Shown: piece after piece, positions 16,025 to 25,726 of the stretch
How the letters are laid out: each line of letters begins with the position of its first letter
How positions within the stretch are numbered: the first letter of the stretch is position 1
Source of the DNA: Bacteroidales bacterium
GTDB taxonomy: Bacteria > Bacteroidota > Bacteroidia > Bacteroidales > UBA4417
Direction of reading: 5' to 3'
Assembly (NCBI GenBank): GCA_016707785.1
Contig: JADJGZ010000002.1
Coordinates: 186,001 to 250,000 of the forward strand
DNA length: 64,000 nt
The notes under the pieces: generated by a model
Database searches by the model: none
What the model was told of the DNA's origin: nothing
Seen by the model: only the letters and a program-made list of their open reading frames with translations
Translations under genes and position numbers: made by a program

Positions 16025-18208
16025 TTACCACTTCTTTTTGGCAACCAAATCCCTGACTTGCTCGAAATCCATTTGTTTTTTCTGCAAATCAATCTTCTTT
16101 ACTTTGATTCTGATTGAATCTCCCAGCCTGTATACCTTTCCGGAACGCTGACCAATGATCCTGTAATTTTCATCATCAAGGTAATAGAAATCATCATTCA
16201 TATTTCTTAACGGGATCATTCCTTCACATTTACTCTCTACCAATTCCACATAAATGCCCCATTTACTTACTCCTGAAATCAGTCCATCGAACTCCTGCCC
16301 TATTTTATCAAGCATATACTCTGCTTGTTTATATTTAGTACTGGCCCTTTCTGCCTCCATTGCCTTTCTCTCCATCTCCGAAGAGTGAACACAATAACCT
16401 TCGTATTCTTCCTTATTTACACTGGGTTTTCCTTCCAGGTAATGCTGGAGCAAGCGATGAACCATAAGGTCAGGATATCGCCTGATAGGGGAAGTAAAAT
16501 GGGTATAAAAATTAAAGGCTAATCCATAATGTCCAATATTATGGGTTGAATATTCAGCCCTCATCATGGTCCGGATAGCGATAGACTCAATCATATTCTC
16601 CTCCCCTTTTCCGATGATCCTCTCAAAAAGCTGATTAAATGAAGTAGAGATACTCTTTCGGCTGGTGGTTAGGAATTTATATCCTAACTTCTTCAGGAAC
16701 TCTGAAAAATTAGCCAGTTTGTCGGGATTGGGTTCATCATGAATACGATAGACAAAAGTTTTTGCTTCCCCCTCCCCTTTCTTATCACCAATTCGCTGTG
16801 CTACCTTCCGGTTTGCCAGGAGCATGAAATCTTCGATCAGCCAGTTAGCTTCTTTTTGTTCCTTGATCATTACTCCCAGGGGTTTTCCCTTCTCATCGAG
16901 CTTAAATTTCACCTCCTGCGATTTAAAAGCTATGGCTCCTTTCCTGAAGCGATCTTCCCTTAACCTGGACGACAATTTATGCAGTACCATCAACTCATCC
17001 TTGAATTCACCTTCCGCACCCTCAATCATCACCTGAACCTCTTCATAAGCATACCGCCTGTTGGAGTTGATAACAGTTTTACCATACCACTCATCCAGGA
17101 TTTCAGCTTTTTCATTCAGTTTAAAAACGGCCGAAAAACATAATTTATCCTCGCCGGGGCGTAAGGAGCAAACCAGGTTCGACAATTGTTCAGGTAACAT
17201 AGGAATGGTCCTGTCGACCAGGTATATTGAGGTTCCCCTTTCAAAAGCCTCTTTATCAATAGCAGAGCCGGGACGCACGAAATGAGAAACATCAGCAATA
17301 TGTACACCGACCTCCCAATTGCCATCCGGTAATTTCTTAAGTGAAAGGGCATCATCAAAGTCTTTGGCATCTACCGGGTCGATGGTACAGGTCCAGACAT
17401 TTCTGAAATCACGCCTTTTCTTTGCTTCTGCTTCAGATACCTCATTCCTGATCTTTGATGCTTCTGTTTCAGCTGCTTTAGGGAATTGAAGAGGGAAATC
17501 GAATTCTGCAAGGATCGAATTCATCTCCACATTATTTTCCCCTGGTTCTCCCAATACATGAATGATCTCTCCAATTGGATTGGTTGCTTGCTCGGGCCAT
17601 TCAGTTATTTTCGCAACTACTTTCTGCCCATGTTTGGCCCCTTTCAGACTATTGAGCGGTATATAAATATCCACAGGAATGCTTGCACTATCAGGAACCA
17701 GGAATGCAAAACGCTGGGATACATGAACGATACCAACAAACTGTTTTTTGGCCCGTTCTGTGATTTCAACAATCATACCTTCCGGTTTCCGGTCTTTCCG
17801 CTTTGGGAAAAGATGAACCTTAACTTTATCTCCATTCAAGGCATGATGAGTATTCCCTGCTGAAATAAATACATCTTCAGGAAGATCGGGTGTTATCACA
17901 TAAGCTTTACCGGAAGATTTCATGTCTACTACTCCGGCAATAGTATTGGCCTTTGTAACCGCTGCAATCAACTGGGGGTTTAATTTATATTTCCCCCTGT
18001 TCGATTCAATCAGCGATCCCTGGGTGGAGAGTTCTTCAAGCGCTCTTCGGATCTGTTCTTTCTCCCTCTTATCAGTGATTCCCAGTTGGGAAGCGGTCTG
18101 ACGATAATTAAATAAAGAGGTTGGACGCTCTGTAAAAAAGTTGAAAACCATGTTTACAAAAGCATTCCTTGAAACATCTGAGTTTGGGGTTTTATTTCGT
18201 TTTGTCAT
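16025..18208 (-). CDS. rnr: Ribonuclease R
   Basis: A 727-residue 3'-5' exoribonuclease of the RNase II/R family. The order is an N-terminal winged helix (about 15-60), cold-shock OB domains (about 70-230), the RNB catalytic domain (about 260-590) with DPVDAKDFDDALS carrying the metal-binding aspartates, and a C-terminal S1 domain (about 640-715). The Lys-rich tail of E. coli RNase R is almost absent (ends AKKKW). The enzyme degrades structured RNA and is used in rRNA and tmRNA quality control. It follows the ABC ATPase gene by 17 bp and is probably co-transcribed with it. Confidence 0.95.
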   Translation of the reverse strand: MTKRNKTPNSDVSRNAFVNMVFNFFTERPTSLFNYRQTASQLGITDKREKEQIRRALEELSTQGSLIESNRGKYKLNPQLIAAVTKANTIAGVVDMKSSGKAYVITPDLPEDVFISAGNTHHALNGDKVKVHLFPKRKDRKPEGMIVEITERAKKQFVGIVHVSQRFAFLVPDSASIPVDIYIPLNSLKGAKHGQKVVAKITEWPEQATNPIGEIIHVLGEPGENNVEMNSILAEFDFPLQFPKAAETEASKIRNEVSEAEAKKRRDFRNVWTCTIDPVDAKDFDDALSLKKLPDGNWEVGVHIADVSHFVRPGSAIDKEAFERGTSIYLVDRTIPMLPEQLSNLVCSLRPGEDKLCFSAVFKLNEKAEILDEWYGKTVINSNRRYAYEEVQVMIEGAEGEFKDELMVLHKLSSRLREDRFRKGAIAFKSQEVKFKLDEKGKPLGVMIKEQKEANWLIEDFMLLANRKVAQRIGDKKGEGEAKTFVYRIHDEPNPDKLANFSEFLKKLGYKFLTTSRKSISTSFNQLFERIIGKGEENMIESIAIRTMMRAEYSTHNIGHYGLAFNFYTHFTSPIRRYPDLMVHRLLQHYLEGKPSVNKEEYEGYCVHSSEMERKAMEAERASTKYKQAEYMLDKIGQEFDGLISGVSKWGIYVELVESKCEGMIPLRNMNDDFYYLDDENYRIIGQRSGKVYRLGDSIRIKVKKIDLQKKQMDFEQVRDLVAKKKW

Positions 18209-18225
18209 TGTCTGAATTTGAATAA

Positions 18226-19956
18226 TTATTTAATACCTTTCGGTATGGCATCAATCAGCAGACGGGTATATTCTGATGTCGGAGCGGAGAACAGGGTATC
18301 GGAGTCACCGATTTCCTGGATTTTCCCGTTTTGCATCACCATAAGCCTGTCGCTCATATACCTGACTACCGAAAGATCGTGTGAAATGAATACATAAGTG
18401 AAATCATACTCCTTTTTCAGGTCATTCAAGAGATTCAGTACCTGTGCCTGCACAGACACATCTAAGGCTGAAACCGATTCATCACAGATAATAAACTCAG
18501 GCTCAACGGCAAGAGCCCGTGCAATACAAATCCTCTGGCGTTGTCCCCCGGAAAACTCATGTGGATAGCGGTAGAAATGGGATTCTTCCAATCCTACCTT
18601 TTTCAGTAATTCCAGGGTCATCGACTTTCTGACTGGGTCCTTCCCATGTAAACCATGAACCTGCATGGGTTCCATGATGGCATGTCCAGCTGTCAGCCTG
18701 GGATTAAGAGATGAATAAGGATCCTGGAAGATGATCTGAAGTTTCTTTCTCATCTTTCTCATTTCGGAAGACTTCAATCCGTTTAATTCCTGGTTCCCGT
18801 AATAGATTAATCCTTTTGTCGGTTCAATTAACCGTAACAAGGTCCTCCCCAAAGTTGTTTTGCCACAACCTGATTCTCCCACCAAACCCAGTGTTTCTCC
18901 CTGGTAAACTTCAAAAGAAACTTCATCAACAGCCTTCACTATATCGGGTTTTTTACCAAATAAACTTCTACTGCTTTTGAAATGGGTACTTATTCTTACT
19001 GCTTTTAAAAGTGGCCTTTTTGCATACAGTTTAGTATGCTGCAGGTCACGCTCAGCCTGACTCACAAAATCTTCAACTATGGGTTGCCCGGATAAGAAAT
19101 CTGATATTACAGTTAAGCGTCGTGGCCGCTCTCCCAAAGGAGGCCTGCAGGCAAGCAAGCCTTTTGTATAAGGATGTTGAGGAGCATTGAATATTGATGA
19201 GATAGGGCCTTTTTCAACAATTTTTCCTTTCAGCATTACCAGCACTTCATCTGCTATTTCTGCAATAACACCAAGGTCATGAGAAATGAAAATGAGACTC
19301 ATCCCATATTTTTTTTGCAGGGATTTGAGCAATTTCAGGATGGTTTTCTGCACTGTTACATCCAGTGCAGTGGTGGGTTCATCAGCAATGAGGATTTCCG
19401 GGTTGCAGGCAATAGCCATTGCAATCATAACTCTTTGTTTTTGTCCTCCTGAAAGCTGATGAGGATAGGAACGATATGCCTCTTCCGGCCGGGGCAAGAG
19501 TACCTCTTTAAAAAGTTCCAGGGTTCTTTCGCGGGCTTTTTTCCTGCTGATCTTTTCATGCTGTAAAAGCATCTCAATCAGTTGTTTGCCGCATCTGATC
19601 GATGGATTCAATGAAGTCATGGGTTCCTGGAAAATCATGGCAATACGTTTTCCCCTCCATGATCGCATCTCTTTTTCAGTTAGGTCAAGCAAATTGACAG
19701 CATCACCCTTCTGATCATTGAAGGTTATGGTCCCACTGCTTATTCTGCCCTGTGGTTGTTGTACAAGGCGCATAATGCTAAGAGAAGTTACTGATTTCCC
19801 TGACCCTGATTCACCGACAATGCCAAGTGAGGAACCCCGTTTAAGTGTAAATGAAATATCATCTACAGCTTTATATATTCCTCCTTCGTGGACGAATTCA
19901 ACACTTAACCCGGTAACAGTTAATTGTGTATGCGAATGTGTTTTGTTTTGCGCCAT
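18226..19956 (-). CDS. ABC transporter ATP-binding protein with two ATPase domains (peptide/nickel type)
   Basis: A 576-residue protein formed of two complete ABC ATPases in tandem, like YejF or a DppD-DppF fusion. Domain 1 has Walker A GESGSGKS, signature LSGGQKQR and Walker B ILIADEPTTALD; domain 2 has GESGCGKT, signature FSGGQRQR and FIICDESVSALD. Note Ser instead of the usual Pro after DE in the second Walker B. Each domain is followed by the oligopeptide-transporter C-terminal region (HPYTKGLLACRPP, and SEYTRLLIDAIP at the end). It would power uptake of oligopeptides, but no permease or binding protein is in the window. ATG at 19956 is preferred to an in-frame TTG at 19980. A terminator hairpin separates it from the upstream gene. 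Confidence 0.92.
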   Translation of the reverse strand: MAQNKTHSHTQLTVTGLSVEFVHEGGIYKAVDDISFTLKRGSSLGIVGESGSGKSVTSLSIMRLVQQPQGRISSGTITFNDQKGDAVNLLDLTEKEMRSWRGKRIAMIFQEPMTSLNPSIRCGKQLIEMLLQHEKISRKKARERTLELFKEVLLPRPEEAYRSYPHQLSGGQKQRVMIAMAIACNPEILIADEPTTALDVTVQKTILKLLKSLQKKYGMSLIFISHDLGVIAEIADEVLVMLKGKIVEKGPISSIFNAPQHPYTKGLLACRPPLGERPRRLTVISDFLSGQPIVEDFVSQAERDLQHTKLYAKRPLLKAVRISTHFKSSRSLFGKKPDIVKAVDEVSFEVYQGETLGLVGESGCGKTTLGRTLLRLIEPTKGLIYYGNQELNGLKSSEMRKMRKKLQIIFQDPYSSLNPRLTAGHAIMEPMQVHGLHGKDPVRKSMTLELLKKVGLEESHFYRYPHEFSGGQRQRICIARALAVEPEFIICDESVSALDVSVQAQVLNLLNDLKKEYDFTYVFISHDLSVVRYMSDRLMVMQNGKIQEIGDSDTLFSAPTSEYTRLLIDAIPKGIK

Positions 19957-20006
19957 CTCGGTGCAGTACTTTTCCCTCAAAGGTATGAAAAGTCAGCGGG
20001 ATAAGG

Positions 20007-20045
20007 AAAAAACCCTGCCTGGCAGGAATGCCGCGACAGGGTTTT
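20007..20045 (-). terminator. Rho-independent terminator after the cytidylate-kinase-like gene
   Basis: Inverted arms AAAACCCTG (20009-20017) and CAGGGTTTT (20037-20045) enclose 19 bases. Read on the minus strand the stem is followed by a run of six T. It lies 26 bp past the stop of the kinase-like gene and so ends the pgi transcript unit before the ABC gene. Confidence 0.75.
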
Positions 20046-20070
20046 AGTCATTTTCTGAATTTCTGAACAA

Positions 20071-20772
20071 TCAATGGATCCCTTTTAAACCAGCCATTGA
20101 AATGATCATTTGAACCATCTGCTGATGATTGAACCTGCTGGGATTGAGTATTACATCATATCCAAATGAATGTTCGCTTCCCTGGATCATACGCTGAACA
20201 TACATCTGCCTTTGTTCATCCATTTTCCGGATATATTCCATGCTATATTCACGGCTATACTCCAGCTTTTTCATGACCTCTGAACATCTCCACTGAATAG
20301 GTGCTTCAAGCTTTATATGCAGTGAATGGGGTATGTGCTGACTTACTGTCGCTCCTCCCCTGCCCACAATGATCACATTTCCCTGTTCAGCAATCTGCCG
20401 GATTACTTCATACATGGTTTTCATGATTTTCTGATCACTTTTATGGGTGTGCGAGGAAAGGGCTTCAATAATCTGATCCATGATCCCTCTTTCCTTATCA
20501 GTAATAACCTGATTCAATTTTCCAGGGTCTAGGTTTAGCTTTTCAGCCGATTTTTCCAGGATTTCATGATTAATAAAATGCCAAACTGGGGCTTTCCCTG
20601 ATTTTACAGCGATCTCATTCAATTGAGTACATAAGTCATGGGCCAGTTTACTGGCTCCACAACCTGCCTGACGGGAAAGGGTGATAACAGGTCCCAAATC
20701 CTTTGGTAATCCGTTTACCTCCTGACTGTGAGCAAATCGCTTGCTCATGTATTCGTAAAGTAGGTTTTCCAT
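20071..20772 (-). CDS. Cytidylate kinase-like family protein
   Basis: A protein of 233 residues in the AAA_26/cytidylate-kinase-like family. The expected P-loop is changed: VITLSRQAGCGASKLAHDL (about residues 29-47) has no GxxxxGKS lysine, which is normal in this family. VIIVGRGG (about 124-131) is the second family hallmark. The family is distinct from the essential cytidylate kinase Cmk and its substrate is unproven. The start chosen is ATG at 20772 (MENLLYEYM); an in-frame TTG at 20823 would add 17 residues and leave only a 7-bp gap to pgi. It follows pgi on the same strand, probably in one transcript. Confidence 0.8.
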   Translation of the reverse strand: MENLLYEYMSKRFAHSQEVNGLPKDLGPVITLSRQAGCGASKLAHDLCTQLNEIAVKSGKAPVWHFINHEILEKSAEKLNLDPGKLNQVITDKERGIMDQIIEALSSHTHKSDQKIMKTMYEVIRQIAEQGNVIIVGRGGATVSQHIPHSLHIKLEAPIQWRCSEVMKKLEYSREYSMEYIRKMDEQRQMYVQRMIQGSEHSFGYDVILNPSRFNHQQMVQMIISMAGLKGIH

Positions 20773-20830
20773 GGCTTTTGGTTTTAATTCTAATATGTTA
20801 TCATTCACGTTTCCTTTCGGCAATATATCA

Positions 20831-22192
20831 CTATTCTCCTAAAGAAATCCTGGAGCGAATCGCCTCTGTCTCCTTTTCATATCCGGGTTTACCTAAAAGT
20901 GCAAACATATTTTTCTTGTAGGCTTCCACTCCCGGTTGATCAAATGGATTAACCCCCAAAAGGTATCCACTTAATCCGCAGGCAAATTCGAAGAAATAGA
21001 GCAATTCACCTATTGAAGATTCATTCAGTTTTGGTATAGAAAGCGAAAGATTGGGCACTTCACCATCAATATGAGCCAGAACCGTACCAAGTGCGGCCAT
21101 CTGGTTTACTTCATTCATTGTTTTGCCTGCAATGAAATTCATTCCATCAAGATCGGAAGGATCGTGCGGAACTTTCAGCAATCGTGCAGGTTGATCCACG
21201 GTAATAACAGTTTCAAAGATCATTCGTTGTCCATCCTGTATATATTGGCCCATAGAATGCAGATCAGTTGTAAAGCCAACTCCGGCAGGAAAAATTCCCT
21301 CCCCATCCTTTCCTTCACTTTCACCATAAAGCTGTTTCCACCATTCAGTAATATACATGAGAGAAGGTTCATAATTCACAAGAATCTCCACCTGTTTACC
21401 CATCCTGTAAAAGGAATTCCTTATGGCTGCATACCTGGCTGCAGGGTTATCAATAATGGATGGAGTTTCCATACACACTTTGCGCATTTCACGGGCTCCT
21501 TCAACCATTTGCCTGATGTCATAACCGGCTACCGCTATCGGCAATAATCCTACAGGTGTTAAAACCGAAAAGCGGCCACCAACATCATCAGGAATCACAT
21601 AGGTTTTATAACCCTCATCATTGGAAAGTTTTTTCAACGCTCCACGTGATTGATCAGTAATAGAGAAAATCCTTTCACACGCCTGTTGTTTGCCATATTT
21701 TGATTCAAGGTGAGCCTTCAGGATACGGAAAGCAACAGCAGGCTCAGTGGTTGTTCCTGACTTTGAAATCACTGCCAGGGCATAATCTTTTTCATCAAGT
21801 AATTCCAGTAATGCTGAGTGATAATCCTGGCTGATACTATTTCCAGCATATACAATGATCGGTCCCTTACCGGCTCCTTTCTTCATAAAGCCGGAAAAAG
21901 GATGATTCAATGCTTCAATAACAGCTCTTGCTCCAAGGTAAGATCCGCCAATACCGATAACCACAAATACCTCTGCCATTTCCCTGATACGGCGGGCATC
22001 TTCTTCTATTCCGGATAGCAGTACTTCATCAATTTGTTCAGGCAGGTCAACCCATCCAAGGAATTCACTCCCCTTTCCGGTTTTATTGATCAACATATCA
22101 TGGCTAACAGATACTTCATCCTGCATGATGAGCAATTCATCTTCCGTTAAAAACCCATTTGCATGCTCATGACTGAATTTAAGAGAAATCAT
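20831..22192 (-). CDS. pgi: Glucose-6-phosphate isomerase
   Basis: A 453-residue phosphoglucose isomerase that interconverts glucose 6-phosphate and fructose 6-phosphate. Visible motifs are GIGGSYLGARA (about 77-87), VISKSGTTTEP (about 141-151, the sugar-phosphate binding loop of SIS domains), GGRFSVLTPVGLLP (about 201-214) and a C-terminal segment with the conserved Gln and Lys of the active site (NPFDQPGVEAYK). It belongs to the shorter bacterial form of about 450 residues. ATG at 22192. It is the first gene of a minus-strand unit. Confidence 0.97.
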   Translation of the reverse strand: MISLKFSHEHANGFLTEDELLIMQDEVSVSHDMLINKTGKGSEFLGWVDLPEQIDEVLLSGIEEDARRIREMAEVFVVIGIGGSYLGARAVIEALNHPFSGFMKKGAGKGPIIVYAGNSISQDYHSALLELLDEKDYALAVISKSGTTTEPAVAFRILKAHLESKYGKQQACERIFSITDQSRGALKKLSNDEGYKTYVIPDDVGGRFSVLTPVGLLPIAVAGYDIRQMVEGAREMRKVCMETPSIIDNPAARYAAIRNSFYRMGKQVEILVNYEPSLMYITEWWKQLYGESEGKDGEGIFPAGVGFTTDLHSMGQYIQDGQRMIFETVITVDQPARLLKVPHDPSDLDGMNFIAGKTMNEVNQMAALGTVLAHIDGEVPNLSLSIPKLNESSIGELLYFFEFACGLSGYLLGVNPFDQPGVEAYKKNMFALLGKPGYEKETEAIRSRISLGE

Positions 22193-22627
22193 ATGTAATT
22201 TTTTAAGTTAAATTATTGGACAAAATACGCAAATACTATATAAAATTACAAAATCAAAAAGAGAATTATACCATTACCGTGTCTTTAAACCGGATTCTGC
22301 TATCAAACTCCATTGTTCAAAACACCCTTGCTTCGTAATTTTATCAATGGTTATTCAGGTTTTAACCAGAAATAAAAAGTGCGGCTATCAATGCCGCACT
22401 TTCTAAACAAACAACAAAACCAGTTAGTCTTAGAGCTTTCTACTTTTTCTTCATCACTCAATGAAACTTATTAAACCACCAAATCAGCTATTGAGATTAA
22501 TGACTCAACTAACTAAAGTCAAAATTAAGCTTCATTCATCTAAAAGGGTGTTAATGAAATTTAAAAACCGTTAAAATTTGTTAAGCTCTCCACGATTTGA
22601 TTCTGAGGCCGTTTAAATTTGCGTTCA
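22193..22627. other. Divergent intergenic region between pgi and sensor kinase
   Basis: A 435-bp gap between two divergent genes with no open reading frame of useful size. It holds a strong minus-strand terminator (22371-22402) that belongs to no annotated gene. Upstream of it on the minus strand is only a four-codon frame (ATG AAG AAA AAG TAG, about 22439-22453). The gap may carry a small RNA; both flanking promoters should also lie here but could not be placed with confidence. Confidence 0.4.
22371..22402 (-). terminator. Orphan rho-independent terminator
   Basis: Perfect 10-bp stem AAAGTGCGGC (22376-22385) with GCCGCACTTT (22393-22402) and a 7-base loop. On the minus strand it is followed by TTTTTATTT, a good terminator tail; on the plus strand the tail is poor. 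No minus-strand gene lies upstream, only the 216-bp gap to the start region of the sensor kinase. Confidence 0.6.
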
Positions 22628-24196
22628 ATGAAGAAAAAGGTATTTATTATCATTATTGTCCTGACCTCTTTATCCATGGCCATCCTGATTGGAATCCAGG
22701 TGTATTGGATACGGAATTCCTTTCAACTGAGGGAGGCTAATTTCAGGAGAAGTGTTGATGAATCAGTTAATATGGCGCTTGCCAAATTGGAAACCCTGGA
22801 ATTTGCCAAAAGAATGGGTTCCTTTGATTCATTACAGCATTATCTCTCTGGATTTTCTTCTGCCAATCTTCCTCAGATGCATGACAAAAATGCAATGCAA
22901 GCGATTGAAGATTCCTTAATAAAAAGAATTGATTCGGGAATTGAACAACCGGGAACCAGCCCTGATTTACTTAATTTAAACAATAGAAACACGCCCGGAA
23001 AACCAGAGATGAGGCCACCTCCTCCTTCATTTTTTCAAGATGGGGGTGAAAACCACCAACCGGGTCCCGATGGAATCCGTCGCCAGAATATGCTGATGAA
23101 CCGTATCATGAACCAGGTCCTGGGATGGGGATCCAATAAGGATATCGAACAAAGGGTTACCATTGGATTAATTGATACCTTGCTTCGGGAAGAATTCATT
23201 ACAAAGGGAATTACTATGTCCTATGAATTCGGAGTATTTAATCCGGCCAGGAATGTCATTGTCCTTGAAAAAACCGGGAAATATCATGACCTATTGCTCC
23301 AGAAAGGTTATTCTTTCCCAATGATGCCGGGGAGTGGAATCTCTTCCTCCGACTTCCTGCTGGTTTACTTTCCTGAAAAATCAAAGAATAGCTTCCTGAA
23401 CCTATGGGGAATGCTGATCGTATCCTTATTGCTTGTTGTTATAATCATTTCTGCTTTTACCTATTCAATGTTTACCATTGTTCGCCAGCGGAAACTTTCG
23501 GAATTGAAGAATGATTTTATCAATAACATGACTCATGAATTTAAAACTCCGATTTCAACCGTATCCCTTGCCTGCCAGGCATTAACGGATAAAGACTTTC
23601 CCCGGTCGGAAGAAATGTATGATAGTTATATTCATATTATTGAAGATGAAAACAGGCGGTTAGGAGTAATGGCAGAGAAAATCCTTCAAACAGCCATCCT
23701 GGAAAAGGGCAAATTAAACCTCCGCATCGAAAACATTGATCTGCACGTGCTGATTTCAGATGTAATAAAAAATATTGCTATCCAGGTTGAAATTAGAGAT
23801 GGATCTATTTCAACTGATTTCCAGGCAAGAAGTACTGTATTGAAGATCGATAGAATGCATATTTCTAACATGATCTATAACCTGCTGGATAATGCCAATA
23901 AATATTCACCCAGGAAACCACAGATCCTCGTATCAACCAGCGATTCGGAAAATGGAATATTGATCAGGATCAAAGACAATGGAATCGGAATCAATAAAGT
24001 AAATCAGAAAAAAATCTTTGAAAAATTATACCGTGTGCCTACCGGAGACGTTCACAATGTAAAAGGATTTGGTCTGGGGCTGAGTTATGTTAAATTTGTA
24101 GTAGAAAAACATGGGGGTAACATAACAGTAGAAAGTGAAATCAATAAAGGAAGTACCTTTTCAGTATTCCTGCCCATTAACCAGGTTGCAACCTGA
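22628..24196 (+). CDS. Two-component sensor histidine kinase
   Basis: A 522-residue membrane sensor kinase. One membrane span lies at about 5-26 and a second at about 261-286. The periplasmic part between them (about 27-260) includes a Pro-rich stretch (RPPPPSFFQ) and no recognised sensor domain. No HAMP domain is obvious. The HisKA box is NNMTHEFKTPIST, with the phospho-acceptor His at about 303. The ATPase domain follows with NLLDNANKYSP (N box), IRIKDNGIGI (G1) and GFGLGLSYVK (G2). The response regulator gene starts 58 bp downstream and must be its partner. ATG at 22628 is chosen over an in-frame TTG at 22619. The signal sensed is unknown. Confidence 0.93.
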   Translation: MKKKVFIIIIVLTSLSMAILIGIQVYWIRNSFQLREANFRRSVDESVNMALAKLETLEFAKRMGSFDSLQHYLSGFSSANLPQMHDKNAMQAIEDSLIKRIDSGIEQPGTSPDLLNLNNRNTPGKPEMRPPPPSFFQDGGENHQPGPDGIRRQNMLMNRIMNQVLGWGSNKDIEQRVTIGLIDTLLREEFITKGITMSYEFGVFNPARNVIVLEKTGKYHDLLLQKGYSFPMMPGSGISSSDFLLVYFPEKSKNSFLNLWGMLIVSLLLVVIIISAFTYSMFTIVRQRKLSELKNDFINNMTHEFKTPISTVSLACQALTDKDFPRSEEMYDSYIHIIEDENRRLGVMAEKILQTAILEKGKLNLRIENIDLHVLISDVIKNIAIQVEIRDGSISTDFQARSTVLKIDRMHISNMIYNLLDNANKYSPRKPQILVSTSDSENGILIRIKDNGIGINKVNQKKIFEKLYRVPTGDVHNVKGFGLGLSYVKFVVEKHGGNITVESEINKGSTFSVFLPINQVAT

Positions 24197-24254
24197 AAAA
24201 TAATGCAGGACTGTAAAATTATCATTGTTCAAAATTGTATTAATACATCGATAT

Positions 24255-24962
24255 ATGGAAAACGAAAAAACCAAAGTACTGCTTGCCGAAGATGACCGCA
24301 ATCTCGGCAATATCCTGCGGACCTACCTGGAAGCAAAAGGATATTCTACACGGTTATTCGTGAATGGACAGGAAGCCAGTGATGCCTTCTCCAAAGAGCC
24401 TTTCGATTTTTGTATTGTGGATGTAATGATGCCGATTAAAGATGGTTTTACCCTGGCAAAAGATATCAGGAAAGTAGATTCACAAATCCCGATTTTATTC
24501 CTCACAGCTAAATCCCTCGAAGAAGATAAACTAAAGGGTTTTCAGTCCGGTGGTGACGACTACCTCACTAAACCCTTCAGCATGGAGGAATTATTAGCCA
24601 GGATGGAGGCTATACTTCGTCGGACGGTTACAAAAACATCTGCATCGGGGAATAAGGGAATACTGGAAATCGGAAATTTTGTTTTTGATTATAATCACCA
24701 GCTATTGACCATCAAAGGGGTAGAGCAAAAACTTACCTCTAAAGAAGCCGACCTTCTGAAACTACTTGGTGAGCACGTAAATAATGTTGTTGATAGAAGC
24801 TTTGCCCTGAACAGGATCTGGCAAAATGACAGCTATTTCAATGCCAGGAGTATGGATGTGTATGTGGCTAAACTGAGGAAATACCTAAAAGAAGACCCTT
24901 CCGTTGAACTGATCAATGTTCATGGTATTGGCTTCAAACTGGTTACCAATACTCCCAGCTAA
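24255..24962 (+). CDS. OmpR/PhoB-family response regulator
   Basis: A 235-residue response regulator. The receiver domain (about 6-120) shows LLAEDD for the acidic pocket, CIVDVMMP with the phospho-acceptor Asp near 53, LFLTAKS and the conserved Lys in YLTKPFS. The C-terminal winged-helix DNA-binding domain (about 135-230) has LTSKEADLLKLL and VYVAKLRKYL typical of the OmpR/PhoB type. ATG at 24255 is chosen; an in-frame TTG at 24225 would add ten non-conserved residues. It is the partner of the sensor kinase immediately upstream. Target genes cannot be inferred. Confidence 0.94.
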   Translation: MENEKTKVLLAEDDRNLGNILRTYLEAKGYSTRLFVNGQEASDAFSKEPFDFCIVDVMMPIKDGFTLAKDIRKVDSQIPILFLTAKSLEEDKLKGFQSGGDDYLTKPFSMEELLARMEAILRRTVTKTSASGNKGILEIGNFVFDYNHQLLTIKGVEQKLTSKEADLLKLLGEHVNNVVDRSFALNRIWQNDSYFNARSMDVYVAKLRKYLKEDPSVELINVHGIGFKLVTNTPS

Positions 24963-24979
24963 CTGCTATATAAATCCCT

Positions 24980-25648
24980 TTATTTTGCCATCCATCGGAT
25001 AGCCTCTTTACTGCTTAAGGGAGACAATTCATGTGTTTGAACAAATTCAAGGACAGCTTGTGAATTATGTTTCGAGTATTCTCTAAGGGACCAACCAATT
25101 GCCTTACGGATAAAAAAATCCTTGTGTTGGGATAACCTTTCACATAATCCAAACAAAAGCTCTTCATCTGTTTCTTTTCTGTATTTCAGTTGGAATAACA
25201 AGCAGGTCCTTTGAAGCCACAGGTTCCCGGATTTCATCCATTCCTCAATTTGTGAAGTGATTAACTCGGGTCGTTTTTTCAATAGGGTTCCAACAATATT
25301 TGATGCTATAAAATCCACCGTATCCCACCATGATTTGTGGGTTATCATATAAGCGGCCAACGGAAGTACCACTTCTTCCCCTTTCTTTGCATAATATTCA
25401 ATAATATCCATTGCTATATATTGCCATTCCCTCTCCGGCTTCTCCCAGGTATAATTTACGATTGCCTCAAGATGTTGCTTTTGAGGATACCCGTTGTTTC
25501 TGAAAAACTCCCGTGATATTGATTGGCGGATCGGAGCCGGCATACCGTAAAATTCAGCGATATCCTTCATGTAAGATCTGACAGACACAGCCCTTAAAGG
25601 ATCCGCATTATTCTCAAATGCGATTTGAAGGGGTAAGAAATACTGCAT
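24980..25648 (-). CDS. AlkD-type DNA alkylation repair glycosylase
   Basis: A 222-residue all-helical HEAT-like repeat protein of the AlkD family. These DNA glycosylases remove positively charged alkylated bases such as 3-methyladenine and 7-methylguanine without flipping the base. The residues that matter in Bacillus AlkD can be matched: Trp and Asp in KSWWDTVDFIA (W108, D112), Arg in LWLQRTCLL (R147) and Trp in KAIGWSLREYSK (W186). Length and start (ATG at 25648) are normal. It stands alone between the regulator pair and the M1 peptidase, with the former convergent to it. Confidence 0.9.
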   Translation of the reverse strand: MQYFLPLQIAFENNADPLRAVSVRSYMKDIAEFYGMPAPIRQSISREFFRNNGYPQKQHLEAIVNYTWEKPEREWQYIAMDIIEYYAKKGEEVVLPLAAYMITHKSWWDTVDFIASNIVGTLLKKRPELITSQIEEWMKSGNLWLQRTCLLFQLKYRKETDEELLFGLCERLSQHKDFFIRKAIGWSLREYSKHNSQAVLEFVQTHELSPLSSKEAIRWMAK

Positions 25649-25726
25649 ATTTCAGGTTTATGATGACTCTCAGGTAAATCAGGAACCTGTCATTTGGTCT
25701 GTAAAAATAATGTTTTCATTTCCTGT

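Noticed and set aside
21641..21662. CTCCACGTGATT within pgi as another parS site
   Set aside because: Only the core CCACGTGA matches; five of 16 consensus positions fail and it lies in conserved coding sequence.
22439..22453. Four-codon frame ATG AAG AAA AAG TAG as a leader peptide gene
   Set aside because: Too short to support; no gene follows it on the minus strand before the terminator.
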